From contig JAJEHQ010000011.1 in assembly GCA_022823625.1 (NCBI GenBank), positions 86,889-132,076 of the forward strand: a stretch of DNA of 45,188 nt, read 5' to 3'. The notes under the pieces were generated by a model that did not search any database, was not told the origin of the DNA, and saw only the letters and a program-made list of their open reading frames with translations. Position 1 is the stretch's first letter. Each line of letters starts with the position of its first letter. The translations under genes were made by a program, and so were the position numbers. This stretch comes from Gammaproteobacteria bacterium (GTDB lineage Bacteria; Pseudomonadota; Gammaproteobacteria; Arenicellales; JAJDZL01). This document shows, one piece after another, positions 18,127-27,517 of the stretch.

Positions 18127-18873
18127 TTAACTCGATTTCTTACCGGACTTTGCGCGCATGCGATCCCTGTATTCGAGAATTCGGTCGACCAGTCCCGGTT
18201 CACTGACCGACGCTTGGAGGTCCGCCATATCCTCTTGGCGCGTATCGGGAATCACCACTTTAAACATGCGGCTTACATGTTCTTTGGCAACGGCAGCACC
18301 GCTTTGTTTTGCAGCTTCGATGTGGCCAGGCCATAATTCTTCAGCTGATATGGCAGTCAAATATCCCATCTCAAGTGCTTCGTGCGCCTTGAACACACGT
18401 GTATCAGTGAGTACACCAAGAGCATTATCCACGCCAACCCGCTGAGTTAGGCGTCGAGTGCCCAACAGGATGCCAAAATTGAGTCCTGGCATACAGAACC
18501 GACTGTCTTCGGTTGCAATACGACGGTGACAGCAGCAGACTAGGTCGGCACCTGCGCCAAACGCCATCGAACGAACCAGAGCAACCGTAACCATCGGAGC
18601 ATGAAACACAGCTTGTAGCATGCGTTCGATGTTCAACACGCGGTGAGCCACTTCCAAATCAGAAAGACTTTCAATTTCTTTGAGATCGAAGCCAGTAGAA
18701 AAACCCTTTCCAGCACCGCGCAGTACGATTGTACGCGTACCGTCGCTCCCTGATTTTTCAATTTCTTCTGAAAGCGCGTCAACTAACTGAGCATTCAGCG
18801 CGTTGCCGCGTTCAGGGCGATTAAGTGTCAGAGTCTTCAGTGTATCCTGCTGTTCTACGATCAGTGCGCTCAT
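18127..18873 (-). CDS. enoyl-CoA hydratase/isomerase (crotonase) family protein
   Basis: A 248-residue crotonase-fold protein. The oxyanion-hole segments GKGFSTGFDLKEIE (first) and MAFGAGADLVCCCHRRIA (second) are intact, so CoA-thioester binding is expected. The two catalytic glutamates of true hydratases are changed: the position of E144 (GCEL in the rat enzyme) is GADL, and the position of E164 (PEILLG) reads PGLNFG. It is therefore unlikely to be a plain enoyl-CoA hydratase. An isomerase, hydrolase or other crotonase activity is more plausible. No other fatty acid or aromatic degradation gene adjoins it. Confidence 0.88.
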   Translation of the reverse strand: MSALIVEQQDTLKTLTLNRPERGNALNAQLVDALSEEIEKSGSDGTRTIVLRGAGKGFSTGFDLKEIESLSDLEVAHRVLNIERMLQAVFHAPMVTVALVRSMAFGAGADLVCCCHRRIATEDSRFCMPGLNFGILLGTRRLTQRVGVDNALGVLTDTRVFKAHEALEMGYLTAISAEELWPGHIEAAKQSGAAVAKEHVSRMFKVVIPDTRQEDMADLQASVSEPGLVDRILEYRDRMRAKSGKKSS

Positions 18874-18967
18874 CAGCTTTGAATTGTCGGGTCAAAATTA
18901 GTAGTCGCTTATCATATACGAATTAAGCCATACATCTTCGTAGAACCAAAGCCAACTTCTCCCTTCA

Positions 18968-19984
18968 TTGAATTTTTCTTTAGCGAACCCCGTTCTGGTA
19001 GAAGCAACGCGCGGTGATATGGTGGAGAGTTTTCATCGCGGTGCAATGGTTGTTGTCGACACAAAGGGACGCGAAATTGCTGCTTTTGGTGATATTGAGC
19101 GTCTGATCTACCCGCGCTCTGCCATTAAACCGCTTCAAGCGATTGTTTTAGTCCAATCCGGTGCATTGGAACACTTTGGATTGGGTGCAACAGAGATTGC
19201 ACTTGCCTGTGCATCTCATTCAGGAGAGGCTATTCACACAGAGGGTGTGCGTCGATGGCTGAATCATCTGAATCTTGATGAAACAGTGCTGGAATGCGGT
19301 ACACACTATCCTACTCATCGCAACACCCGAATTTCATTGACACGTGAAGGTATCAATGCTACGCCAGCGCACAACAATTGTTCTGGCAAGCATGCCGGGT
19401 TCATCACCGTAGCCTGTCATCGTGGTGACCAGGTTGCCGGATACATAGAACGTGAGCATCCAGTACAGCAACGCGTTTTGGATGTCTTGGAGAAAGTCAC
19501 CGAGGAGACGGTTATTACTGCACCAGCGGGGCTGGATGGATGTGGCATTCCGGTTGTCGGAATGTCGCTCAAGGGAATTGCCCGCGCGTTCGCGTCGCTT
19601 GGCGCCAAGAGGTTTTCCTCGGCGCGACGAAGTGAAGCGGCTGATCGAATTTGTCAGGCAATGGCAAAGTATCCTGAGATCGTGGGCGGCACAGGTCGAT
19701 TGTGTACTGCGGTTCCTCTGGCAACGAAACGTCGCGTGCTGGTTAAAGTCGGTGCTGAAGGTGTCTACACCGGGCTTGCCATGGGTTCAAATCCAATTGG
19801 ATTTGCCCTGAAAATTGATGATGGATCAAGACGTGCTGCTGAGGTTGCATTATCTTGGCTTATCGCAAAATTTTGCGGACTGACAACTGCTGAGCTGGAT
19901 CAGATGCGACTTTGGCTTCAACCTGAAGTCAGAACGGTCGCCAATCGACCGGCGGGCATTATCCGTCCATCTGCTGATTTGTAG
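18968..19984 (+). CDS. class 3 L-asparaginase (Rhizobium etli type)
   Basis: A 338-residue hydrolase converting asparagine to aspartate and ammonia. It belongs to the family of R. etli asparaginases rather than the E. coli AnsA/AnsB fold. The family's active-site residues are visible: the S51-xx-K54 pair in RSAIKPLQA, C138 and K141 in NNCSGKHAGF, and C192 in GLDGCGIPV. The start is a TTG at 18968 with no good ribosome site. No ATG exists before the conserved NPVLVEATRGD, so a weak start seems real. There is no signal peptide, so it is cytoplasmic. Downstream agmatinase and threonine aldolase suggest amino acid and nitrogen catabolism in this stretch. Confidence 0.92.
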   Translation: MNFSLANPVLVEATRGDMVESFHRGAMVVVDTKGREIAAFGDIERLIYPRSAIKPLQAIVLVQSGALEHFGLGATEIALACASHSGEAIHTEGVRRWLNHLNLDETVLECGTHYPTHRNTRISLTREGINATPAHNNCSGKHAGFITVACHRGDQVAGYIEREHPVQQRVLDVLEKVTEETVITAPAGLDGCGIPVVGMSLKGIARAFASLGAKRFSSARRSEAADRICQAMAKYPEIVGGTGRLCTAVPLATKRRVLVKVGAEGVYTGLAMGSNPIGFALKIDDGSRRAAEVALSWLIAKFCGLTTAELDQMRLWLQPEVRTVANRPAGIIRPSADL

Positions 19985-20115
19985 CGAATCAGGATGAACG
20001 TCAGCAAATTTTGGCATGTGATGCAACAAAGCTCATCTCCAACATTAAAATAATTTGGGTTTGGTAGCAGGCAGACTGCAAACGGATTGATTTAAGATTA
20101 CAGAGAGTCAGAATC

Positions 20116-21072
20116 ATGTATGAGTACGAAGAGTTTCAAGACCCGATACAGCGCCCTCGATATACCGGAATACCGACTTTTATGCGGGCTCCGCACTCCG
20201 AGACCTGGGAAAACGTAGATATTGGACTGGTCGGTGTACCATTCGACGGCGGCGTCACAAATCGCACCGGTGCGAGACACGGTCCTCGGGAAATGCGAAA
20301 TCAGTCCAGTCTGATGCGTCGCAAGAACCAGTCATCGGGTATCTGTCCCTACGATGTGTGTCGGATTGCTGATCTCGGAGATGCCTGGGTTCAGAAACCA
20401 TTTCATCTTGAAGAAAGTCTGGATGAGATTGCGGAGTTTTTCCGTCGGGTTCACGAGCACGGTATTGTTCCGGTGTCAGCTGGCGGTGATCACTCCGTCA
20501 CTTTACCCATCTTTCGAGCAATCGCCAGCGAGCGACCGGTTGGAATGGTTCACTTCGATGCCCATTGCGACACCGGAGATGATTACCTTGGATCAAAATT
20601 TCATCACGGTGCTCCGTTCAGGAGAGCGGTAGAAGAAGGTCTGCTCGATCCCAAACGCACGGTGCAGATCGGTATTCGTGGTAGCTTGAATGATCTCGAT
20701 ATCTGGAAATTCAGTCACGACACTGGAATGCGCGTCGTCTACATGGAAGAACTGGATGAACGTGGCTGGAGCGAAGTAATTCAGGAGGCCAGGCAAATTG
20801 TGGGAGACGGTCCAACTTACATCAGTTTCGATGTGGATGGCCTGGACCCTGTTTTTGCGCCAGGTACTGGTACTCCGGAAGTTGGCGGATTCACCAGCCT
20901 CGAAGCTCAGTTGATGATTCGCGCTCTACAGGGACTCAACCTGGTCGGTGGTGATGTTGTTGAGGTTGCACCACCGTTTGATCCATCAGGCAACACTGCC
21001 CTGGTAGGTGCCACCATGATGTTCGAGATCCTCTGTGTAGTCGCGGATTCGGTTGGTAGCCGAAAGGCCTGA
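20116..21072 (+). CDS. ureohydrolase, agmatinase-like
   Basis: A 318-residue manganese enzyme that releases urea from a guanidino compound. The metal ligands are present: H126 (GGDHSV), D148, H150 and D152 (FDAHCDTGDD), and D239 and D241 (SFDVDGLDP). The N terminus (YTGIPTFMRAP, GVPFDGGVTNRTGARHGP) is that of the agmatinase, guanidinobutyrase and guanidinopropionase branch. Agmatine, 4-guanidinobutyrate and 3-guanidinopropionate are all possible substrates. No speA is in the window. The last 87 bases overlap the 3' end of the convergent threonine aldolase gene. Confidence 0.9.
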   Translation: MYEYEEFQDPIQRPRYTGIPTFMRAPHSETWENVDIGLVGVPFDGGVTNRTGARHGPREMRNQSSLMRRKNQSSGICPYDVCRIADLGDAWVQKPFHLEESLDEIAEFFRRVHEHGIVPVSAGGDHSVTLPIFRAIASERPVGMVHFDAHCDTGDDYLGSKFHHGAPFRRAVEEGLLDPKRTVQIGIRGSLNDLDIWKFSHDTGMRVVYMEELDERGWSEVIQEARQIVGDGPTYISFDVDGLDPVFAPGTGTPEVGGFTSLEAQLMIRALQGLNLVGGDVVEVAPPFDPSGNTALVGATMMFEILCVVADSVGSRKA

Positions 21073-22089
21073 TCCTATTGAGACAAAGTAATTCTTGATG
21101 CTGTCGACCAGGAGTTTTGCAGCCTCGCGGTCAACATCCAAATGCGTAACAATTCGCGTTGTAGCACCGGGGGTGATCACGATATCCTGCTCGCGCAGGT
21201 AATCCGCGAGTTCGCGAGGGTCGTGCCCTGGCATTGAGACAAAAATCATATTGGTCTGCATCTTGTGATACTGCACATCAAGTTCCTCAACTTGAGAGAG
21301 CTGATCGGCGATCCACTTCGCATTTTCGTGGTCTTCAACAAGTCTTTCAACGTTGTTGTCGATAGCGTAGAGTGCTGCGGCTGCAACCACTCCGGCTTGT
21401 CGTAAGCCACCACCGAGCAACTTTCTCCAGCGATGCGCTTCCTGAATAAACTCACGGTTGCCAACGGTCACCGAACCCATCGGTGCACCGAGCCCCTTTG
21501 AAAAACAGCAGGTTGTACTGTCAAAAGGAGCAGTTATTTCAGCGACATCAATACCATGAAAAATGGCCGCGTTATACACTCGTGCACCGTCGAGGTGGTA
21601 CGCAAGATTTTCTAACTGCACAAACTGTTCGGCATCTTTAAGGTAGTCCATTGACAGTGCCTTGCCAGCATGGGTGTTTTCAAGACAGAACAGTTTGGTG
21701 TTGGCAAAGTGTGGATCATCCGGTTTGATTGCCGCTCTGGCAGCTTCGAGATCAATTGAACCATCTTCACTGAATTCAATGGGTTGAGGTTGAATGCTGC
21801 CAAGCACTGCAGCCCCACCACCTTCGTATTTATAGGTGTGAGCCTGCTGGCCGACGATGTATTCATCGCCGCGTTGGCAATGAGCCATCAGTGCAACCAG
21901 ATTCGCCTGAGTCCCGCTGGTTGCAAAAAGACCAGCTTCCATACCAAACCGCTCGGCCATAACTTCCTGAAGTCGATTGATTGTTTTGTCGTCTCGATAA
22001 ACGTCGTCACCCACTTCGGCGCTATACATTGCTTTACGCATGGCTTCGTTCGGTCGGGTTACGGTATCACTGCGAAAGTCCAGACTCAT
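20986..22089 (-). CDS. ltaE: low-specificity L-threonine aldolase
   Basis: A PLP enzyme (367 residues) cleaving L-threonine or allo-threonine to glycine and acetaldehyde. K198 in CCFSKGLGAPMGS is the PLP lysine. DFRSDTVTRP at the N terminus, FATSGTQANLVAL and YHLDGARVYNAA are family hallmarks. GAGGTG lies about six bases before the ATG, a good ribosome site. It is about 20-30 residues longer than the usual enzyme. The extra C-terminal tail is exactly the part that runs antisense over the end of the ureohydrolase gene. Confidence 0.95.
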   Translation of the reverse strand: MSLDFRSDTVTRPNEAMRKAMYSAEVGDDVYRDDKTINRLQEVMAERFGMEAGLFATSGTQANLVALMAHCQRGDEYIVGQQAHTYKYEGGGAAVLGSIQPQPIEFSEDGSIDLEAARAAIKPDDPHFANTKLFCLENTHAGKALSMDYLKDAEQFVQLENLAYHLDGARVYNAAIFHGIDVAEITAPFDSTTCCFSKGLGAPMGSVTVGNREFIQEAHRWRKLLGGGLRQAGVVAAAALYAIDNNVERLVEDHENAKWIADQLSQVEELDVQYHKMQTNMIFVSMPGHDPRELADYLREQDIVITPGATTRIVTHLDVDREAAKLLVDSIKNYFVSIGSGLSATNRIRDYTEDLEHHGGTYQGSVA

Positions 22090-22233
22090 TCAGGCACCTC
22101 GATTTGCATTCGGTCAAACAGTCTACTGAGTTTCGGCAATTATACGGACTGTCGAAAGTTCAACTTTGAATTCATACAGTTGATATAAACTTTGCGAAAC
22201 AAGATTTAAGTCAAGGATGATAGGGTTGACGTG

Positions 22234-23367
22234 ATGACCAGCTCAGAACCTTTTACAGTTGGTATTGAAGAAGAATACCTGATTGTTGACATGGCCACCA
22301 TGAACCTGGTGGCACAGATGCCTCCAGATCTGATGCGGGAGTGCACCGAAGAACTTGGTTCTCAGGTTGCCAAAGAGTTTCTGCAATGTCAGATTGAAGT
22401 CGGCACAAAGGTCTGTAATTCCATGCAGGAAGTGCGAGAGGATCTCGCCAGACTTCGTGCAACCGTTTCACGAATTGCCAGAAATCATGACTGTCTCCTG
22501 ATGGCTGCATCGACACACCCTTTTTCCTATGGCCTAACGCAACTGACCGATGATGAACGCTATCTTCATCTGGCTGAAGAACTGCGACATGTTGTGGAAC
22601 GACTCTACATCAGTGGCATGCATGTCCATGTAGGCATCTCGAATGACGAGTTGCGCATTGACCTGATGAACCAAGCGAGTTATTTCATCCCTCACCTGCT
22701 GTCATTGACGACTTCGTCCCCATTTTGGAGAGGCGAAAATACTGGACTTAAGTCCTACCGTGTATCCGTTTTCGATCAACTTCCGCGAACTCGGCTGCCC
22801 CCAGTATTCAACAGCTATGCTGACTACATGAAACATGTCGATGTGCTGGTACATTGTGGTGTGATTGAGGATGCCACAAAAATCTGGTGGGATCTGAGAC
22901 CAAGTTGGCGTTATCCGACACTGGAGCTTCGAATCTGTGACATGTGCACCAACATCGACGATACGATCGCAGTTGCGGCTGTTTATCGGTGCTGGTTAAG
23001 CATGCTCAATCGTTTGAAAATGAAGAACCAGCGCTGGCGGGCTTACTCAGATTTTCTCATCAAGGAAAATCGCTGGCGAGCACAGCGCTATGGTATAGAT
23101 ACTGGGCTGATTGACTTTGGCCGACGTGAAATAGTCAGCCTCAAAGAACTGGTGGAAGAGTTAATTGAACTTACCGAGGTAGACGCAAAGGCTTTGGACT
23201 GTGTCGATGAAGTTGAACATGTTCGCACCATTCTCGAGCGAGGTACAAGCGCTCACCGACAGATTAAGGTCTACAACGACTCCTTGGAGTCAGGCCGACC
23301 GGAAGCACTTGCATTATTGGATGTTGTGAAGTTTATCGTACAGGAAACTTTGGTTGGCATCGACTGA
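22234..23367 (+). CDS. YbdK-type carboxylate-amine ligase (GCS2 family)
   Basis: A 377-residue ATP-dependent ligase of the glutamate-cysteine ligase GCS2 branch. The N-terminal VGIEEEYLIVD supplies metal and ATP ligands, and GMHVHVGI and RPSWRYPTLELRICD are further family signatures. I chose ATG 22234 (AGGG about eight bases upstream) over the GTG just before it. YbdK has weak gamma-glutamylcysteine synthetase activity in E. coli; the true substrates of this branch are not settled. It sits 145 bases after the divergent ltaE and converges on envC. Confidence 0.9.
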   Translation: MTSSEPFTVGIEEEYLIVDMATMNLVAQMPPDLMRECTEELGSQVAKEFLQCQIEVGTKVCNSMQEVREDLARLRATVSRIARNHDCLLMAASTHPFSYGLTQLTDDERYLHLAEELRHVVERLYISGMHVHVGISNDELRIDLMNQASYFIPHLLSLTTSSPFWRGENTGLKSYRVSVFDQLPRTRLPPVFNSYADYMKHVDVLVHCGVIEDATKIWWDLRPSWRYPTLELRICDMCTNIDDTIAVAAVYRCWLSMLNRLKMKNQRWRAYSDFLIKENRWRAQRYGIDTGLIDFGRREIVSLKELVEELIELTEVDAKALDCVDEVEHVRTILERGTSAHRQIKVYNDSLESGRPEALALLDVVKFIVQETLVGID

Positions 23368-23394
23368 AGAATCAGTCTGACCAGTTCGATAGCG

Positions 23395-24516
23395 TTAACC
23401 ATCAATCCACAGCAGTGGGTCCACCGGTTCTCCGTTTACGCGCAACTCAAAGTACAGTGCCGGGTCATTCAGGTTGCCAGTCTGACCTGCTTTGGCTATG
23501 GTTTGTCCGGCAACGACCAACTCACCGAATTTGACCTCGAGTTGATCATTGTGTGCAAATTGGGTGTATAGGTTGTTCCCATGGTCAATGATGACAAGTT
23601 TGCCTAAAGTCTTGTGATCTTTCGCAAACTTAACCACGCCTGCTGCAGGTGCCTTGACACCTTGCCCCGCTTTGGCTTGATAGAGTAGACCGTCCCAGTA
23701 ACTGCCAGAAGAATGTTTTAGGTCTCCAAACTTGCGCCGAATCGGTGCATCAATGGGTGGTTGGAGCTTGATGACCTGGCTGCTGACGGTTTGCGCGATT
23801 GCCTTCTTGCTGATTGTTACCTGGTTGCTGGTGAGTTGTACTTCCTCTTCGCGTAATTGGTCAAGCTTCGCAGCCAGGGTGACTTGTCGTGTCTCCAGCA
23901 CATCAAGCCGCTGCTTAACCTCAGATCTAACCGCTTTTTGTTTGGCTAACTGATTTTTCAGATCTGTTGTGTGCAAAACGAGTTTTGCAGCATCGGAGTT
24001 GTCACCGACAGTGGTGTCCATAGAGCGATAAAGCTCTTCTATACGACTCAATTGGCTCTTTGCGAGGTATCGCAGGTATGCCTGCGACCGTGATAGGCGA
24101 TTGACGTCATTGTCCCGAATAGCGATTGTTAGATTATCGCGATTCGTCATTTCCATATAAACAGGCATGGCCACTTGAATCGCTACCGTACGCTGTTCAT
24201 ATTCCTTCAGTTGGATGAATTTGGCGCGGCGTGTATCCTGTTGAGTCAGGTTTTTCTCCTTCAGTGAATCCAGAGCGTTCCGTTTTTTTTCTTCGGTAGC
24301 CGCTATTTGCTCGTTGATCTCAGAAAGCTCTTCTGAAACTTGCTTGACTTTTTTCGCCAATTCGCCTGATTCAGTTTGTATCTCCATGATTTGCAAACGC
24401 ACCTGGGCAATGTCTCCGCTATAATCAGTTTGCCCAATTGCTGAACCGGTTGACAAGGCTGTGCTTAACAAAAGTACGGCAAACACAGTATGCAGCCGGG
24501 GTAGTGATTTTCTCAT
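23395..24516 (-). CDS. envC: EnvC-like divisome protein, degenerate M23 (LytM) domain
   Basis: 373 residues from the ATG at 24516, whose product begins directly with a signal peptide (MRKSLPRLHTVFAVLLLSTAL). An ATG 45 bases upstream would add a polar extension. The exported protein has a long coiled coil (about 30-230) and a C-terminal LytM domain. The zinc ligands are missing: the HxxxD site reads SYWDGLLYQ and the HxH site reads ALYFELR, as in E. coli EnvC. It should therefore activate septal amidases rather than cut peptidoglycan itself. The divergent rhodanese copies the envC/yibN arrangement of enterobacteria. Confidence 0.92.
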   Translation of the reverse strand: MRKSLPRLHTVFAVLLLSTALSTGSAIGQTDYSGDIAQVRLQIMEIQTESGELAKKVKQVSEELSEINEQIAATEEKKRNALDSLKEKNLTQQDTRRAKFIQLKEYEQRTVAIQVAMPVYMEMTNRDNLTIAIRDNDVNRLSRSQAYLRYLAKSQLSRIEELYRSMDTTVGDNSDAAKLVLHTTDLKNQLAKQKAVRSEVKQRLDVLETRQVTLAAKLDQLREEEVQLTSNQVTISKKAIAQTVSSQVIKLQPPIDAPIRRKFGDLKHSSGSYWDGLLYQAKAGQGVKAPAAGVVKFAKDHKTLGKLVIIDHGNNLYTQFAHNDQLEVKFGELVVAGQTIAKAGQTGNLNDPALYFELRVNGEPVDPLLWIDG

Positions 24517-24594
24517 AGTCTTCCGATTTGTGTTAATTGTTTGCAAATCTGATTCCAGCATTGATAAACGACCTAGCTAGCCTGAAAGACAGCG

Positions 24595-25011
24595 ATGTAC
24601 CTTGAATTTGTAAAGCTCAACTGGCACCTGTTTCTTGCACTGTTTGCAATCATTGCGCTACTGGCCTTTGAACCGCTTCGTGCGCGGCGAGGTGGCATTC
24701 GTTCGGTCAATGCCGATGAACTGCCAAGAGTCATGCGCGATGAAAACATTGTGATTCTTGACGTATCCGATGCGAAAGAATTTGCCGGCAGTCATATCGC
24801 CAAGGCGCGAAATATTCCAATCAGTCGTCTTGATTCTGACATCCAAACAATCAACAAGTTTAAGTCTCGACCGATTGTAGTATGCTGCAGAGTCGGCAAC
24901 AGGAGCGCTAAAGCGGCCGGTATTCTTAAGAAGAATGGGTTTACGAATATTCGTACGCTTCACGGTGGAATGGCAGCTTGGACCAAAGAAAATTTGCCGG
25001 TAGAATCCTGA
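24595..25011 (+). CDS. membrane-anchored rhodanese-like sulfurtransferase (YibN-like)
   Basis: 138 residues: one N-terminal helix (about 10-27) followed by a single rhodanese domain. The active-site loop is C98-RVGNRS, the standard six-residue loop of sulfur-transferring rhodaneses, and the preceding residue is also cysteine. The domain opens LPRVMRDENIVILDVSDAKEFAGSHI. It would face the cytoplasm and move sulfane sulfur. It is divergent from envC, as yibN is in E. coli. Confidence 0.92.
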   Translation: MYLEFVKLNWHLFLALFAIIALLAFEPLRARRGGIRSVNADELPRVMRDENIVILDVSDAKEFAGSHIAKARNIPISRLDSDIQTINKFKSRPIVVCCRVGNRSAKAAGILKKNGFTNIRTLHGGMAAWTKENLPVES

Positions 25012-25140
25012 TCTGGTCGTCGGACAAAAAATTAATTTGTTCTCTAAATTATATTTGAGCAAGTGTTTGGGACGCTTAGTGCAGCGCGAGGACTGCAGAG
25101 AAACAGCGAATCAATTTCAATCCTATTGAAGTACTGAAGT

Positions 25141-25560
25141 ATGAAATATCTACATACTATGGTCAGGGTGTCTGACATCGATGAGTCCCTCAAGTTTTAT
25201 GTCGATAATCTGGGGCTTACAGAGTTGCGTCGCTCGCACAATGAGCAGGGGCGGTTTACGCTGATATTTCTGGCTGCGGCAGGCGATGAAGATGCGCAAA
25301 TTGAATTGACCTACAACTGGGACCCCGAGGAGTACCTCGGTGGACGAAATTTCGGACACCTCGCTTATGAGGTGGACAACATCTACGAGACCTGCGAGCG
25401 ACTGGAAAGAGGAGGGGTCACAATTAATCGCCCACCTCGTGACGGTCGCATGGCGTTCGTCAGATCCCCGGATGGTATCTCTGTTGAAATTCTGCAAAAA
25501 GGCAAAGCACTGCCGCTAAAAGAGCCTTGGCAGTCAATGCCGAATACTGGCGTTTGGTAA
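25141..25560 (+). CDS. gloA: lactoylglutathione lyase (glyoxalase I)
   Basis: A 139-residue metalloenzyme converting the methylglyoxal-glutathione hemithioacetal to S-lactoylglutathione. All four metal ligands are seen: H5, E55 (QIELTYN), H73 (FGHLAYEV) and E116 (GISVEIL), matching H5, E56, H74 and E122 of E. coli GloA. The absence of the insertions of the eukaryotic enzyme suggests the nickel-type bacterial form. It is 129 bases downstream of the rhodanese gene. Confidence 0.96.
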   Translation: MKYLHTMVRVSDIDESLKFYVDNLGLTELRRSHNEQGRFTLIFLAAAGDEDAQIELTYNWDPEEYLGGRNFGHLAYEVDNIYETCERLERGGVTINRPPRDGRMAFVRSPDGISVEILQKGKALPLKEPWQSMPNTGVW

Positions 25561-25614
25561 GCATTTTGGGTGCGCTTTTTATAGTAGCCGCACCAATTCA
25601 AGGTCGTCAATCAC

Positions 25615-26082
25615 CTAGCACGCAGATCCCTGAAACCCGTGCTGACGCCACGCCTCATACACTACGATTGAAACGGAATTGGACAGGTTGAGGCTTCGAT
25701 TGTCGGGCAGCATGGGCAACGTCAATTTATGCTCATTGCCGACAATTTGGTGAATGTGTTCCGGTAGGCCCGCTGTTTCTGAGCCAAAGATCAGAAGGTC
25801 GTTGGGCAAATATCTCACAGAAGTGTAGAACCTGCTGTAACGTCGCGAGAAAATCAATTTGCGACTTTGCGGATAAGATCGAGTCAAGTCTTCAAAAGTC
25901 GTATAGGTCTCAATTTGAACGCCTTCCCGGTAATCTAGGCCAGCTCGTTTCAGACGGGTATCGCTCATGTCAAAGCCGAGCGGTTCGATCAGGTGTAATC
26001 TGCAGCCAGTGTTCGCGCAAAGGCGTATGATATTTCCTGTGTTTGGGGGAATTTCAGGTGCAACCAGAACGATGTTGAACAA
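25615..26082 (-). CDS. trmL: tRNA (cytidine(34)-2'-O)-methyltransferase
   Basis: A 155-residue SPOUT methyltransferase that modifies the wobble base of tRNA-Leu isoacceptors. The N terminus is diagnostic ([17 protein letters not shown]), as are [10 protein letters not shown] and [21 protein letters not shown], which form the trefoil-knot SAM site. The length is typical of TrmL/YibK. It converges on gloA with 54 bases between them, where GGTGCG (25569-25574) and CGCACC (25589-25594) could pair. Confidence 0.96.
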   Translation of the reverse strand: MFNIVLVAPEIPPNTGNIIRLCANTGCRLHLIEPLGFDMSDTRLKRAGLDYREGVQIETYTTFEDLTRSYPQSRKLIFSRRYSRFYTSVRYLPNDLLIFGSETAGLPEHIHQIVGNEHKLTLPMLPDNRSLNLSNSVSIVVYEAWRQHGFQGSAC

Positions 26083-26277
26083 TTGGACTTACTTCAGTTA
26101 AATTGGCCTGCTCGTTCTCATCCCGATATAAGTGATGCCCTGCCTCTATAAAATGAGCAGAATTCGCCTGATTAGTTGATGCGATTGCCGCAGTTGAAAC
26201 TGCTTTGTAAAAACCACAGGTAGGCTTTAGATCTGTTACCTGCGTTCAACTGACACTGAATAATGACGAACATTAGT

Positions 26278-27498
26278 TTACGACCACAGTGCCGAAACCG
26301 GGGCGGCGACCATACTTTCTCCGAAAGGTATTGACTGGTCGCCGTCATACAATACCAGACCAAAAACAAACTTGTTACCGCACGCAGTTGCCAGTTTTCG
26401 CAACCCAGAAAAATCTTTTTTAGTGACGGTCGCAGATGCTTTTACCTCTATCCCGACGACTCGACCGCGTCTGTCTTCAATCACAAAATCTACTTCATTG
26501 CGCTCTTTGTCCCGGAAGTGTGAGAATACAAACCGTTCCTCGGACCAACTTGCGTTTTTGAGTAGTTCACCGAATACGAAACTTTCCAGCAACGCGCCAA
26601 ATATCACCCGATCATTAACCAATCTATCTGGAGACAGATCTCTGAGTGTGGCAAGTAAGCCAGAGTCAAGAAAATGCAATTTCGGAGTCTTTGTTAGGCG
26701 CTTTAGTTTGTTCGTAAACCATGGTTGTAACGTGTGAACGATATACAGACTTTCAAAAATGTCCACATATTTTTGGGTGGAAACATGGTTAATACCCAAC
26801 CTTGAACCGAGACTCGAGTAATTGACAAGTTGTCCGGAAAACTCGGCGAGGACTCTCAACAACCTTGGCATAACAGCCAATTTTTCAATCCGAGCAATGT
26901 CACGAATGTCTCTCTGGACAATTGTTTCGATATAGTCCAGATGCCAGTCTTGTCGACGGCGCCAACTTGAACGCGCCAGCACTTCAGGGTATCCACCTGT
27001 AAGCACAGCACTGACGAGGTCATCGCCGATGAGCAAGTTCGCAGGCTTTGGTGATTTTCCCAAGAACACTTGTTCCAGAAAACACGACTGACGCTCAATT
27101 AATTCAGCTTGCGATAAGGGTAGCAAGCGCATTATTGCTATGCGCCCTGCAAGCGAATCGGCGAGATGGGGAAGCATCATCAGATTCGCAGACCCGGTTA
27201 GCAAAAACCGACCTGCTCTCAAGTCGGCATCTACCGAGGTCTTGATTGGTAGAATAAGATTTGGAGCGCGATGAACTTCGTCAATTACAGCTCGATTTAT
27301 GCCGCGCACAAAACCAACAGGGTCGTCTGTAGCACTTTCAAGTACAAAAGGGTCGTCAAGCGTAATAAACGGATATTTATCACTCGCAATCTGCTGTGCA
27401 AGCGTTGTTTTACCTGATTGACGAGGCCCACAAAGCAAAACAATCCGAGTGTCGGCTAGAGCTTCGTTGACTCGGTGTTCAACGAATCGAGGATACAA
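26278..27498 (-). CDS. AAA+ ATPase with DUF4143 C-terminal domain
   Basis: About 406 residues from TTG 27498, whose product begins MYPRFVEHRV like other members of this family. An ATG at 27579 lies within a set of direct repeats and has no ribosome site. Walker A is GPRQSGKTT, and the Walker B and switch region is RAVIDEVHRAPNLI. The DUF4143 domain ends in a nuclease-like EVDFVIEDRRGRVVGIEVKAS. Such ATPases are widespread, often horizontally moved, and of unknown function. A decayed relative lies at 39931-40331. The codon use resembles its neighbours. It stands alone between trmL and the DUF1223 gene. Confidence 0.88.
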   Translation of the reverse strand: MYPRFVEHRVNEALADTRIVLLCGPRQSGKTTLAQQIASDKYPFITLDDPFVLESATDDPVGFVRGINRAVIDEVHRAPNLILPIKTSVDADLRAGRFLLTGSANLMMLPHLADSLAGRIAIMRLLPLSQAELIERQSCFLEQVFLGKSPKPANLLIGDDLVSAVLTGGYPEVLARSSWRRRQDWHLDYIETIVQRDIRDIARIEKLAVMPRLLRVLAEFSGQLVNYSSLGSRLGINHVSTQKYVDIFESLYIVHTLQPWFTNKLKRLTKTPKLHFLDSGLLATLRDLSPDRLVNDRVIFGALLESFVFGELLKNASWSEERFVFSHFRDKERNEVDFVIEDRRGRVVGIEVKASATVTKKDFSGLRKLATACGNKFVFGLVLYDGDQSIPFGESMVAAPVSALWS

Positions 27499-27517
27499 AA
27501 CGTGTTCTTTTTGATTT

